Assembly: GCA_030441535.1 (NCBI GenBank)
Contig: JAUJFZ010000002.1
Location: forward strand, 248,001 to 312,000
Direction of reading: 5' to 3'
Origin: Betaproteobacteria bacterium LSUCC0117
Lineage (GTDB): Bacteria > Pseudomonadota > Gammaproteobacteria > Burkholderiales > Burkholderiaceae_C
DNA: 64,000 nucleotides
Below, piece after piece: positions 1 to 10,085 of this stretch (position 1 is the stretch's first letter; every line of letters begins with the position of its first letter). The notes below the pieces were generated by a model that saw only the letters and a program-made list of their open reading frames with translations, was not told where the DNA came from and made no database searches. Both the position numbers and the translations under genes were made by a program.

Positions 1-235
1 GGTTACCTGACGTGACCCGCGCGCGCAGTGCCGTCATCGCGGCTTCACCACCGCCACCGGCGACAGGCATGTCATTCCAGGTCACGCTTTGTGACTCGAG
101 GTCTTTCTTCAGAACGCCAAGTGCGGCGGCCTCACCACCGGAAGTCCACCAGTGCAGAACTTCGACTGATTCAGCGGCGACGGCGCTGGTGGCCAACGTG
201 GCGCAGGCTACGATGGCTAGCAATGAACGTTTCAT
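1..235 (-). CDS. gtsA: Sugar ABC transporter substrate-binding protein, GtsA-like (partial, C-terminus outside window)
   Basis: Periplasmic binding protein of a CUT1-type glucose/mannose ABC importer. Only the first 78 codons lie in the window. The start is the ATG at 235-233, preceded by a TTTGGAGAT ribosome site. Residues 1 to about 21 form a signal peptide with a hydrophobic core and an AVA-A cleavage region. The mature start VEVLHWWTSGGEAAAL and the later VAGGGGEAAMTALRAR segment resemble Pseudomonas GtsA, the glucose-binding protein. It follows glk in the same direction after 158 bases, so the glucose importer appears attached to the Entner-Doudoroff operon. The sugar specificity is inferred from family and context. 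Confidence 0.85.
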   Translation of the reverse strand, partial: MKRSLLAIVACATLATSAVAAESVEVLHWWTSGGEAAALGVLKKDLESQSVTWNDMPVAGGGGEAAMTALRARVTSGN

Positions 236-292
236 GTGTATCTCCAAATAGAAGGTTGGTTTGCAGGACCACAATAGGCCAGCAGGGGTCAA

Positions 293-306
293 TGATAACG
301 TTTACA
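293..306. promoter_or_regulatory. Candidate LacI-family operator upstream of gtsA
   Basis: TGATAACGTTTACA is a near-palindrome with a central CG. It matches the general LacI/GalR-family operator pattern TGnnAnCGnTnnCA. It lies 58 bases upstream of the gtsA start, in the only sizeable gap before the transporter gene. No LacI-family gene is present in the window, so the cognate regulator is unknown. The match is by eye. Confidence 0.45.
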
Positions 307-393
307 TTGGCAGCCCGACGATCGGTATTTTCCCTAGTTTTGGGGATCAAAAAGCGCACCAAATCAGTGTTTTACGGTGTTTTGGCGACGCGC

Positions 394-1407
394 TTACCAA
401 ATGCCCAGCGACAGGGACTGCGAAGCACCCTGCAGTGCAGGGGACACGGGGCTGGTAATGACCCATGTGGGAATTTTTTTGAGATAGTCCTTGAATCGAC
501 CTTTCGCCTCAAATCGCTCTCGGAAGGGGGATTGGTCGAAGCGCTCCGCCATTCGAGGGATGATGCCGCCGCCGATGTAGATCCCACCACGGGCACCCAG
601 AATCAGCGCTAAGTTGCCTGCGGCGGTACCCAAGAAGCCACAGAACAAGTCGATCGCTTCGTTGGCGCGGCTGTTGGGCTCGGCGATGGCGCGCTCCCAG
701 ACTTGCGCTGGCGTGGTGATTTCCCGGGCTGTTCCACCGTGCAGTTCGCCGAGGGCGTGGTAGAGGTCAACCAATCCGGTGCCGGAGATGATGCGCTCGC
801 CGGACACGTGACCGTATCGCTTCTGCAGCTGTTTGATGACATCAAATTCAGCTTGCGTCGTGGCACTCAGCGTGACGTGTCCGCCTTCGCCGGAGATTGG
901 AATCCATTTGTTTTGGTAGCCCAGCGGCAATAAACCCGACACACCCAAACCAGTGCCTGGTCCGATGAGGCCGATCGCCGCATCGGGGGCCGCAACGGCA
1001 TCAGCACCGCCCACCGCCCGCTTTGCGCTGGCTGGTAAGTGCGTGAGCGCCAAGGCCAATGCGGTGAAGTCGTTGATGAGTAGCAGTCGCTCAAGCCCGA
1101 GTTGTTGACGCAAATCGTTGATTGAAAAGCGCCAGTGGTGATTGGTCATCGCAATGGCATCACCAAACACGGGGTTGGCGATACCGAACGCTGCGCTTGG
1201 TGGTGCAGCCCGATCAATCAGTTTGAGGTAGGCGGATGCGGCATCGTGTAGCGACTCGTATTCGGCGCAGGGCAATACGTGGACGTCGGTGATCGCCGAG
1301 TCCTCTGAGGCTTGCCAGCCAAAGCGTGCATTGGTGCCGCCGATATCACCCAGCCACCGTGGGAACGGCGGTGGCATGGGACGAGCGTGATCGCGTGAGT
1401 CAAACAT
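394..1407 (-). CDS. glk: Glucokinase
   Basis: ATP-dependent cytoplasmic phosphorylation of glucose to glucose-6-phosphate. The 337-residue protein fits the bacterial Glk family (about 320 residues), not the ROK type. Visible motifs are the phosphate loop LGDIGGTNARF (residues 19-29), INDFTA with the probable catalytic Asp113 (111-116), GPGTGLG (149-155) and GEGGH (173-177). The first ATG at 1407 has no clear ribosome site; an ATG ten codons later (MPPPFPRW) is a possible alternative. It follows pgi by 57 bases and precedes gtsA, so it is the kinase for glucose brought in by that transporter. Confidence 0.95.
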   Translation of the reverse strand: MFDSRDHARPMPPPFPRWLGDIGGTNARFGWQASEDSAITDVHVLPCAEYESLHDAASAYLKLIDRAAPPSAAFGIANPVFGDAIAMTNHHWRFSINDLRQQLGLERLLLINDFTALALALTHLPASAKRAVGGADAVAAPDAAIGLIGPGTGLGVSGLLPLGYQNKWIPISGEGGHVTLSATTQAEFDVIKQLQKRYGHVSGERIISGTGLVDLYHALGELHGGTAREITTPAQVWERAIAEPNSRANEAIDLFCGFLGTAAGNLALILGARGGIYIGGGIIPRMAERFDQSPFRERFEAKGRFKDYLKKIPTWVITSPVSPALQGASQSLSLGIW

Positions 1408-1464
1408 AAGGGGAGATTTTTAACAGCGGCAAGCATACACGGCTTCTGCGTGCATTGTCAGAAC

Positions 1465-3051
1465 TCAGGCGCCCGACTCCATGGCCTTTGCCATTGTTTT
1501 ACCCAACTCAACGCCCCATTGGTCAAAGGCGTGAATACCCCAAATGGCTGCTTGGCAAAACACTTTGTGCTCGTAAAGGGCGATCAAACTACCGAGGTTG
1601 TATGGTGTCAACGCATCCATCCAAATCACGTTACTGGGTACGTTGCCACGGAATTGGCGGTGTGGCGTGAGCCTTGCCACATCGGCCTCAGACATTCCCC
1701 CTGCTCGCAGGCTTTCCGCTGTGTCATGGGCATCACGACCGCACGCTAACGCGTGCGCTTGGGCGTTCAGGTTGAGCAGTACCACGCGGTGATGCTCGGC
1801 TGCCATCGGTAAACCATGGCTGGGCGTGTCCTCTTGCGTCACACCAATGAAGTCAACGGGTACCGTATGTTGGCCTTGGTGGATGAGTTGGAAATACGCG
1901 TGCTGACCGTCAATGCCGAGTCCACCCCACACGATTGGTCCGGTTGCCGTGTCGACGGGTTCGCCGTCGACACGCGTTGATTTGCCGTTTGACTCCATAT
2001 CCATTTGTTGGATGAAGGATGCGAATTTCTCAAGGCGCCATGCGTAGGGCGAGATGAGGTGGGTCGGGCAGTTCAAGAAATTGCGGTTCCAGACCCCCAG
2101 CAGCGCCAAAGCCAGCGGCATATTTTGGTCGACGGGGGCGCTCAGGAAGTGCTGGTCCATGGTCTCGGCACCCGCTAAAAACTCCCGAAACGCCTGTGAG
2201 CCAATGCCCATGGCCAACGGTAACCCGATGGCCGACCAAACGGAGTAACGGCCACCGACCCAGTCCCAAAAGCCAAAAATATTTTCTGGCAAAACGCCAA
2301 AAGCCGTGGCCTTATCGACTGCGGCAGAGACCGCGGCAACGTGCGCCCCCAGCGCGCGCTCTGGCACGCCACCATCGAGCAACCAGCGTCGTGCCGAGTT
2401 AGCCAAGGTCAGGGTTTCTTGGGTGGTAAACGTTTTGGAGGACACGACAACGAGAGTGGTCGCGGGGTTCAGTCCGCGCAGCGTGCTGTGCAACGCCCAG
2501 GCGTCTGGGTTGGATACGAAATGAACGCGTACGTGCGGACTGGCGTTAGCCGCAAGCGCCTGCGCGGCCATGCGTGGACCCAGGTCGGAGCCGCCGATAC
2601 CGAGGGTCACCACATCTGTCATGGCTTCGCCGGTGTGGCCCTTCGCAGTACCGTTGTAAAACGTATCAGCGAACGCCAACATGCGTTTCAAGACATCCGT
2701 GACTTGTGCGCTGATCGCTTGCCCCCACGGTGGCGTGGGCTGGTTCGCGCCACGAAGCGCCATGTGCAAAACGGCGCGAGCCTCCGTTGCATTGATCGCG
2801 TCGCCGCGTGCCATGGCGTGTGCTTGTCCCAGCACATCGGACTCGGTGGCCAACGCTTGCAGCTGCGACCAAATGTGCGTGTCGATGCGTTGACGGGAGA
2901 AATCCAAATGCAGATGACCCGCTGACAACTGAAAACGCTCGGCGCGTTGGGGCTCTTTTAAAAGCTCCCGCAGGTGCGCCATCGGTTGGTTGGCGCTCGC
3001 TTGCAGCGATTGCCAGGTGGCACGTTGTTGGGGCGGTACGAAAGTAGTCAT
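1465..3051 (-). CDS. pgi: Glucose-6-phosphate isomerase
   Basis: Interconverts glucose-6-phosphate and fructose-6-phosphate in the cytoplasm. I use the ATG at 3051 (MTTFVPPQQRATW), giving 528 residues. The longer open frame adds 33 Arg/Lys-rich residues that reach back into eda and do not look like the family. Motifs: GIGGSDLGPRMAAQAL, SSKTFTTQET, the first signature in WDWVGGRYSVWSAIGL, and the second signature HAFDQWGVELGK near the C-terminus. It lies 28 bases after eda in the Entner-Doudoroff operon. Here it links the fructose module, which yields fructose-6-phosphate, to Zwf. Confidence 0.96.
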   Translation of the reverse strand: MTTFVPPQQRATWQSLQASANQPMAHLRELLKEPQRAERFQLSAGHLHLDFSRQRIDTHIWSQLQALATESDVLGQAHAMARGDAINATEARAVLHMALRGANQPTPPWGQAISAQVTDVLKRMLAFADTFYNGTAKGHTGEAMTDVVTLGIGGSDLGPRMAAQALAANASPHVRVHFVSNPDAWALHSTLRGLNPATTLVVVSSKTFTTQETLTLANSARRWLLDGGVPERALGAHVAAVSAAVDKATAFGVLPENIFGFWDWVGGRYSVWSAIGLPLAMGIGSQAFREFLAGAETMDQHFLSAPVDQNMPLALALLGVWNRNFLNCPTHLISPYAWRLEKFASFIQQMDMESNGKSTRVDGEPVDTATGPIVWGGLGIDGQHAYFQLIHQGQHTVPVDFIGVTQEDTPSHGLPMAAEHHRVVLLNLNAQAHALACGRDAHDTAESLRAGGMSEADVARLTPHRQFRGNVPSNVIWMDALTPYNLGSLIALYEHKVFCQAAIWGIHAFDQWGVELGKTMAKAMESGA

Positions 3052-3079
3052 GACAGGGTAGGTGACGTTTGGTTGATGG

Positions 3080-3727
3080 TCAGTTACGGTTGAGTTGTGC
3101 CGCTTGGTCTGTGGCTTCTTGCGCCAATGCCGTGATGGTCGACCAGTCACCGGTGCGTAGAGCGGTCTCGACGATGTTAACGGGCGTCAGCCAAGAGCCG
3201 CCAACCATGGCTACGTTGGGCAGTGCCAAAAATTCATTCATGTTGGCAAGCGAGACACCACCGGTGGGACAGAAGCGCACATCAGACAGCGGGCCACCCA
3301 TGGCCTTGAGCATGCCAAGTCCGCCGGCTTGTGATGCAGGAAAGAGTTTCATGAGGCTGTAGCCGTGGTCGCGTGCGCGCATCACTTCACCCGGCGTCAT
3401 GACGCCTGGTACGAAGGGCAGGTTCGCCTTTTGCACGGCTGCAATCAGGCTGTCAGTCATGCCCGGTGACAGTGCAAACGTAGCGCCAGCGTCGACGACT
3501 TTGGCCACATCTGCGGTGGTGGTCACGGTGCCGGCACCGACACACATTTGTGGAACGGCCTTCGCTACCGCGGCGATGGCAGGCAATCCCGCAGGGTGGC
3601 GCAAGGTGATCTCCATCACATCAATGCCACCAGCCAAAAGGGCGTGCGCCATGGGGACGGCCTGCGCGACATCGGTGATAACGATGACTGGAACGGTCTT
3701 GCTTTTGAAGGGGGGGAAAATCGTCAT
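3080..3727 (-). CDS. eda: 2-keto-3-deoxy-6-phosphogluconate aldolase
   Basis: Class I aldolase that cleaves KDPG to pyruvate and glyceraldehyde-3-phosphate, the last step of the Entner-Doudoroff route. The protein has 215 residues, normal for the family. Visible are the EITLR motif with Glu39, CVGAGTV (62-68), and the Schiff-base lysine Lys127 in LMKLFPAS, followed by CPTGGV. It lies 65 bases after edd and 28 before pgi, all leftward. The aldolase may also act on 4-hydroxy-2-oxoglutarate, as is known for the family. Confidence 0.96.
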   Translation of the reverse strand: MTIFPPFKSKTVPVIVITDVAQAVPMAHALLAGGIDVMEITLRHPAGLPAIAAVAKAVPQMCVGAGTVTTTADVAKVVDAGATFALSPGMTDSLIAAVQKANLPFVPGVMTPGEVMRARDHGYSLMKLFPASQAGGLGMLKAMGGPLSDVRFCPTGGVSLANMNEFLALPNVAMVGGSWLTPVNIVETALRTGDWSTITALAQEATDQAAQLNRN

Positions 3728-3792
3728 AGGTGGATTCAGTTGGTGTGAGGGGTCGGGATGGGTGTCGTCACGTCATCAGGCATCAATCAGGT

Positions 3793-5658
<1,866 letters not shown>

Positions 5659-5682
5659 TGCGCAAGTGCCTCGAGCAGGTGA

Positions 5683-6402
5683 TTAGTCATGCAGCCAAAC
5701 AGAAATTTTTGGCTGATCGCCACGGTGTCTAAGGACATGGGAAACGGGGTAGTTGTTGGTGGTGGCTTCCTTGGCGCCACGATAGACCGCGTGTTTATCA
5801 GCGCCTCCACCGATGGCGACACACACGGTGTCAGCGCCGAGGATGGCGGATAAATTGAGACTGATGCGCTCGTAAGGCGCTGTTTTAGGCGTTACGTGCA
5901 AGCAGCCGGGGGGCGCCGTCAAATCAAGCCCTGCCTTGAGTTGCGGTGCAAAGGGAAATAAAGATGCGGTGTGGCCATCGGGGCCCATCCCCAAGATCAC
6001 GACATCGATGCCGCCCAGACCCTTGATGTCTGCCGTGGCACGAGCGGCTACCGCTTCGAGGTCAGGTGCGTCGTCCGCGTCATTCCAATCAATGAGGGGA
6101 TAGAAGGTCGCCGATTTCGCGTAGTTGCAAAGCAGATACTTCCGAACCAACGCCGCATTACTGTCGGCGTGGTTGTTGGGGACGCAGCGGTCATCCACCA
6201 ATGTGACTTGAACAGCATGCCAAGGGAGGTCCTGCATGCTCAGCGCTTGAAACAGCGCGATCGGTGACTTCCCGCCGGAAACAGCCAAAACGGCCGATGT
6301 CTGGACGCTTAGCAGGCGGCGTAACGCCGCGCTGATATGGACCGCCAGTTCGGCGGCCATCGAAGCGGCGGAGGGTAAACGGTGTTCGGTTACAGCGCTC
6401 AA
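5683..6402 (-). CDS. pgl: 6-Phosphogluconolactonase (DevB type)
   Basis: Hydrolyses 6-phosphogluconolactone to 6-phosphogluconate. It is a 239-residue member of the DevB/glucosamine-6-phosphate isomerase fold, with SGGKSPIALFQAL near residue 43, VTLVDDRCVP and GMGPDGHTASLFPF. The start appears to be TTG at 6402-6400, one base after the zwf TGA at 6406-6404, so translation is probably coupled to zwf. The next in-frame candidate starts lie well inside conserved sequence. It sits second in the zwf-pgl-edd-eda-pgi-glk operon. Confidence 0.93.
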   Translation of the reverse strand: MSAVTEHRLPSAASMAAELAVHISAALRRLLSVQTSAVLAVSGGKSPIALFQALSMQDLPWHAVQVTLVDDRCVPNNHADSNAALVRKYLLCNYAKSATFYPLIDWNDADDAPDLEAVAARATADIKGLGGIDVVILGMGPDGHTASLFPFAPQLKAGLDLTAPPGCLHVTPKTAPYERISLNLSAILGADTVCVAIGGGADKHAVYRGAKEATTNNYPVSHVLRHRGDQPKISVWLHD

Positions 6403-6403
6403 C

Positions 6404-7897
6404 TCAGGACTCCTCGTACCACGTGAGGTTGGCGCGCGCCATCAAGGCGGATGAAGCGGCAGGACCCCATGTCCCTGAGTTGTAAGGGCGGGGTGCTTCG
6501 CCGGAGTTGGCCCACTCATTCAAGATCGGCTCGACCCAAACCCAGGCTGCCTCCAGCTCATCGCGTCGCATGAAGTGCGTGAGGCGTCCCTTGATGACGT
6601 CGATCAGCAGACGCTCATAGGCCTCTGCGCGGCGCTCACTGAAGGCGGATTGCAGGTCGAGGTTGAGGTTCACTTGGCGCATGTTCATGCCTGAACCGGG
6701 TTCCTTAGCCATCATCTGCAATTGGATGGATTCCTCCGGTTGCAGGGTGATGACCAAGCGGTTGGGCTTGCTGTTGGCAGCACCCGAGAAGATAGAGAAC
6801 GGCATGTCATCAAACTCGATGATGATTTCCGAACGGCGCTCCTGCATGCGCTTACCCGTACGCAAATAGAAGGGCACGTTGGCCCAACGGGCGTTATTGA
6901 TATTGGCCTTGAGCGATACAAACGTCTCGGTGCGACTGCCTTTGGGTACGTTTTCTTCGGCCAAGTAGCCGGGTACCGGTTGGCCAGCCGATGAGCCCGC
7001 TTGGTACTGGCCCCGCACAGTGTCACGTTTGACGTCCGCTGCCGTCATGGGGCGAAGCGAACGCAGTACCTTTAATTTCTCGTCACGAACGTCGTTCGGA
7101 TCCAGCGATATCGGCGGCTCCATGGCCACGATGCACAGCAATTGCAACAGGTGGTTTTGCACCATGTCGCGCATGGCGCCGGTTTGGTCGTAGAAGCCTG
7201 CGCGGCTGCCCACACCCACCGTCTCGGCCACAGTGATTTGTACGCTGCGAATATTGGGGCCACGCCACAAAGGCTCCAGAATGGCGTTGCCAAAGCGCAG
7301 CACCATGAGGTTTTGCACCGTCTCTTTGCCGAGGTAATGATCGATCCGGTAGATCTGGCTTTCCTTGAAGTACTGTGCCACTTCATTGTTGATCGCCTGT
7401 GCAGAGGCCAAGTCGTGACCGAGCGGCTTTTCGAGGACGACACGGGTGCGGTCGTCAACCAGGTTGACGGCTGTTAAGTTGGCGCAGATTTGCGTGAAGA
7501 GGCTGGGCGCTGTGGCCAAATAGAACACGCGTTGCGCACCCGCTTGGCTGATGGCCGCCAGGTTGCTGTAGGCAGCCGCGTTGGTGACATCCACATTGGC
7601 GAAGTCCAGACGGCTGAGAAAGCTGTTCCACAAACCATCCGGGTTACTGGACTCGGTTAGCGCTTTTTCGATGAAGGGCTTTGCCTTTTCGTTGATAAAG
7701 GCGAGGTAGCCTTCACGCCCCCAGTCTTGACGTCCCACACCAATGATGCGTGTATCGGCATCAAGCTTGTCGTGTTGGTGCGCACTGAACAGCGCAGGGA
7801 TGAGCTTTCTAAACGCCAGATCGCCCGCGCCTCCGAAGATGACAATGTCTAGGGGGCCATCGCTGGGGGTAACTGCTTGTTTGCTGTCAGGGCGCAC
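6404..7897 (-). CDS. zwf: Glucose-6-phosphate 1-dehydrogenase
   Basis: Oxidises glucose-6-phosphate to 6-phosphogluconolactone with NAD(P)+, the entry step of the Entner-Doudoroff and oxidative pentose-phosphate routes. The nucleotide-binding motif is FGGAGDLAFRKL near the N-terminus, and the active-site motif is RIDHYLGKETVQN. I prefer GTG at 7897 (497 residues), because GAGG lies seven bases before it. A TTG two codons earlier (7903) is too close to that ribosome site. Zwf is the first gene of the operon and has a HexR-type palindrome 52 bases upstream. Confidence 0.95.
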   Translation of the reverse strand: MRPDSKQAVTPSDGPLDIVIFGGAGDLAFRKLIPALFSAHQHDKLDADTRIIGVGRQDWGREGYLAFINEKAKPFIEKALTESSNPDGLWNSFLSRLDFANVDVTNAAAYSNLAAISQAGAQRVFYLATAPSLFTQICANLTAVNLVDDRTRVVLEKPLGHDLASAQAINNEVAQYFKESQIYRIDHYLGKETVQNLMVLRFGNAILEPLWRGPNIRSVQITVAETVGVGSRAGFYDQTGAMRDMVQNHLLQLLCIVAMEPPISLDPNDVRDEKLKVLRSLRPMTAADVKRDTVRGQYQAGSSAGQPVPGYLAEENVPKGSRTETFVSLKANINNARWANVPFYLRTGKRMQERRSEIIIEFDDMPFSIFSGAANSKPNRLVITLQPEESIQLQMMAKEPGSGMNMRQVNLNLDLQSAFSERRAEAYERLLIDVIKGRLTHFMRRDELEAAWVWVEPILNEWANSGEAPRPYNSGTWGPAASSALMARANLTWYEES

Positions 7898-7948
7898 GGT
7901 CAAACCTCGAATAAAGGGGTTGATTGGTTAACAAATCGTGGCTGACAG

Positions 7949-7963
7949 TGTAATTCAGTTACA
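7949..7963. promoter_or_regulatory. Candidate HexR operator upstream of zwf
   Basis: TGTAATTCAGTTACA is a 15-base near-perfect palindrome with TGTAA/TTACA half-sites. HexR, the RpiR-family repressor that senses KDPG, is reported to bind sites of the form TGTAATTAAATTACA before zwf, edd and other central sugar genes in proteobacteria. The position, 52 bases upstream of zwf in the 150-base gap after the fructokinase gene, fits that role. hexR itself is not in the window. The call is by pattern and context. Confidence 0.65.
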
Positions 7964-8047
7964 TGGTTTTTGGTTGTTTTGGTTACCAGTTGGTTACAAG
8001 TTTCCAGACGCCTAGGTGGCGTTACCCGCCCGCTTTCTAGCTGGGTA

Positions 8048-8965
8048 TCAGGCCAGTGCCGCTTGGACTTCGGCTTGTGATGGGGGCTGGCAACCGGCCC
8101 GCGTGCAATTGATGGCTGCAGCCTGCATGGCCCAAGCCAAGGTCATATCGACCCGCGTGTGCGCATCCGCTGGGTGCTTGGACCAGTCGGCCAGTGTGTT
8201 ACCCCAGAATGTATCGCCGGCGCCAACCGTGTCCGCGACCGTAACTTGTGGCACGGGTGCCTGCGCTGCTTGTCCATCGACTTGCAGGTAAGCACCGTTG
8301 CCGCCGAAGGTTAAAGCGATGCGTGAGGCATTTGGAAAATGCGTTGCCAAAGTCGCTGCATTGGCGAGACTGGCATCCGCGTAACCCAACAACTCGAGGT
8401 CCTCATCGCTGGCTTTGAGCCATTCCGCGAGTTGCGCAATGGTGGCGACTGCGGCAACGTAGGCTGACAAATCCGCCGCCAGTTTGGGGCGCAAATTGAC
8501 GTCGACGCTGATGGTCCAACCCAGTCGTTTAGCCATCTTGATCACTGCCAATGTTTTTTCGTGTTCAGGGGGCACCAACAGTAACGAGCCCGTGTGCAGG
8601 ATCGCTGGTGGTTGTCCTTCCAGCCATTCAACGACGCTGTCAACGGTGTAACTGCGATCAGCGATGCCCTCCCGGTAGAAGCCGTAATTCGGCTGCCCAT
8701 TGATGACTTGGACCACCGCCAATGATGTCGGTAAAGGGGTATCCGCTAAAACTGTTTTGACCCCATCACGCGCCAAAGTTGCCTTCAAGCCTTGCCCAAA
8801 CGCATCGGTCGAGAAGGGGTTAATGAAGTGCGTCGGCGCGCCTTGCAGAGCGGCGGCACGTGCCAAGTTGTAAGGGCTTCCGCCTTGCAGTGGACGCAGG
8901 GTGCCATCCGCTTGCGAAATGCAGTCCATTAAGGCTTCACCGAGTACAAAAATGGCTGTGGTCAT
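8048..8965 (-). CDS. Fructokinase, PfkB family
   Basis: Probable ATP-dependent phosphorylation of fructose to fructose-6-phosphate. It is a 305-residue ribokinase/PfkB-fold protein. The N-terminus LGEALMDCI with GGSPYNLARAAA is typical of fructokinases, and the C-terminal PfkB signature DTVGAGDTFWG carries the catalytic Asp. It lies 19 bases after frcC and probably shares its transcript, matching the frcK position in rhizobial frc clusters. A 2-keto-3-deoxygluconate kinase is an alternative within the family, but the transporter context favours fructose. Confidence 0.85.
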   Translation of the reverse strand: MTTAIFVLGEALMDCISQADGTLRPLQGGSPYNLARAAALQGAPTHFINPFSTDAFGQGLKATLARDGVKTVLADTPLPTSLAVVQVINGQPNYGFYREGIADRSYTVDSVVEWLEGQPPAILHTGSLLLVPPEHEKTLAVIKMAKRLGWTISVDVNLRPKLAADLSAYVAAVATIAQLAEWLKASDEDLELLGYADASLANAATLATHFPNASRIALTFGGNGAYLQVDGQAAQAPVPQVTVADTVGAGDTFWGNTLADWSKHPADAHTRVDMTLAWAMQAAAINCTRAGCQPPSQAEVQAALA

Positions 8966-8984
8966 GTTTCGGAGGGGTATCGAT

Positions 8985-9929
8985 TTAACGTTTGTTCAAT
9001 TGGCCGCGCCGCAGCACGTCAATCCAAACGGCAATGATAACCACGGCGCCAATCGCCATCATCTGCTTGAATTGCGATATTTCGAGCAGGTTCATACCGT
9101 TACGAATCATGGTGATGAGGATGGCACCCAGCAAGCTGCCCCAGATGCTGCCACGGCCACCGAATAATGAGGTGCCACCCAAAATCACAGCGGCGATCGC
9201 ATCGAGCTCAAACATTTGTGCCATCTTGCCGCTGCTGGAGTCCATGCGGCCCATCAAGACCAGTGCAGCCAAAGCACAAGACAGACCGCTGATGACATAG
9301 ACGCCTAATTTGTAGCGGCGAATGTTGATGCCCACTTGACGCGCGCCCATCTCGTTCGAGCCCATCGCGTAGACGTAACGCCCCAATTTGGTACTTGAAA
9401 GCACGAATGCCATCACTAAAAAGTAGACGGCGGTGATGATGATGGGCATTGGGATGCCGAGGAATTCGCCGTAGCCGACTGTGGGGAAGGGTTCTGGCAA
9501 ACCCGCCATGTCAAAGCCGCCGGTCGAGTCAAATGCAAGGCCGCGCCACAGCGTCAGGCCGCCCAGCGTGACGATGAATGCGGGGATGCCCACATAGGCC
9601 ACCAGATAGCCGTTGAAAATGCCGATCGCTGCGCCGATCGCCAACGCTGCCAAAATCGCCAGGCTGGGATCGATGCCCAGTTTCACCATCATGTAGCCCG
9701 CGTAGGCGCCACACAAGGCGGTGAGCGCGCCAACCGCCAAGTCAACCCCACCAGTCAAAATGACGAACGTTTGTCCCCCGGCCAACAATGCAACAACCGA
9801 GGCCTGAACCAAGATGTTGCTCAGGTTACGGGTGCTTAAAAAGTACGGTGATGCAAATGACAGCAGCACAGCTAAGACCAAAACGGCGATCAGTGCGCCG
9901 TACCATTCTTGGCGTGTGATGTTTCTCAT
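8985..9929 (-). CDS. frcC: Sugar ABC transporter permease, FrcC-like
   Basis: Inner-membrane permease of a CUT2-type (ribose/fructose) ABC importer. The ATG at 9929 (MRNITRQEWYG) is chosen because GAGGAG lies nine bases before it; the longer frame adds 29 hydrophilic residues across a non-coding gap. The 314-residue protein is almost entirely hydrophobic, with about eight to ten helices. It has the family segments LVQASVVALLAGGQTFVILT, GGVDLAVGA and ILGGTSLFGGRGS. It lies between frcB and the fructokinase gene. Fructose is favoured by context, but ribose or mannose are possible. Confidence 0.88.
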   Translation of the reverse strand: MRNITRQEWYGALIAVLVLAVLLSFASPYFLSTRNLSNILVQASVVALLAGGQTFVILTGGVDLAVGALTALCGAYAGYMMVKLGIDPSLAILAALAIGAAIGIFNGYLVAYVGIPAFIVTLGGLTLWRGLAFDSTGGFDMAGLPEPFPTVGYGEFLGIPMPIIITAVYFLVMAFVLSSTKLGRYVYAMGSNEMGARQVGINIRRYKLGVYVISGLSCALAALVLMGRMDSSSGKMAQMFELDAIAAVILGGTSLFGGRGSIWGSLLGAILITMIRNGMNLLEISQFKQMMAIGAVVIIAVWIDVLRRGQLNKR

Positions 9930-10020
9930 TGGGGGCTCCTCGGGGTAGATGACTGAATGGGGATCGCAGGGCCTACGTCCCTGGCTTTCCGATGACCGCG
10001 CGTTTGGACCGATCATGGGA

Positions 10021-10044
10021 AAGCCACCTGTGAACAGGTGGCTT
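10021..10044. other. Intercistronic stem-loop between frcB and frcC
   Basis: AAGCCACCTG and CAGGTGGCTT form a perfect 10-base-pair stem around a 4-base loop. It lies 42 bases after the frcB stop. There is no long T-run on the minus strand, so it is more likely a 3' mRNA stabiliser or partial terminator than a full terminator. Such elements are known to raise binding-protein expression over permease in ABC operons. Confidence 0.7.
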
Positions 10045-10047
10045 CTG

Positions 10048-10070
10048 TGAGGTGACCGTGGGACACCTCA
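10048..10070. other. Second intercistronic stem-loop after frcB
   Basis: TGAGGTG and CACCTCA form a perfect 7-base-pair stem with a 9-base loop, 16 bases downstream of the frcB stop on the minus-strand transcript. It comes directly before the longer stem at 10021-10044, so the frcB message would carry two stem-loops in tandem at its 3' side. It has no T-tract. Confidence 0.5.
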
Positions 10071-10085
10071 ACAAGCTGGGTCGAC

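Noticed and set aside
3052..3150. 33-residue basic extension of Pgi
   Set aside because: It overlaps the end of eda and does not match Pgi N-termini.
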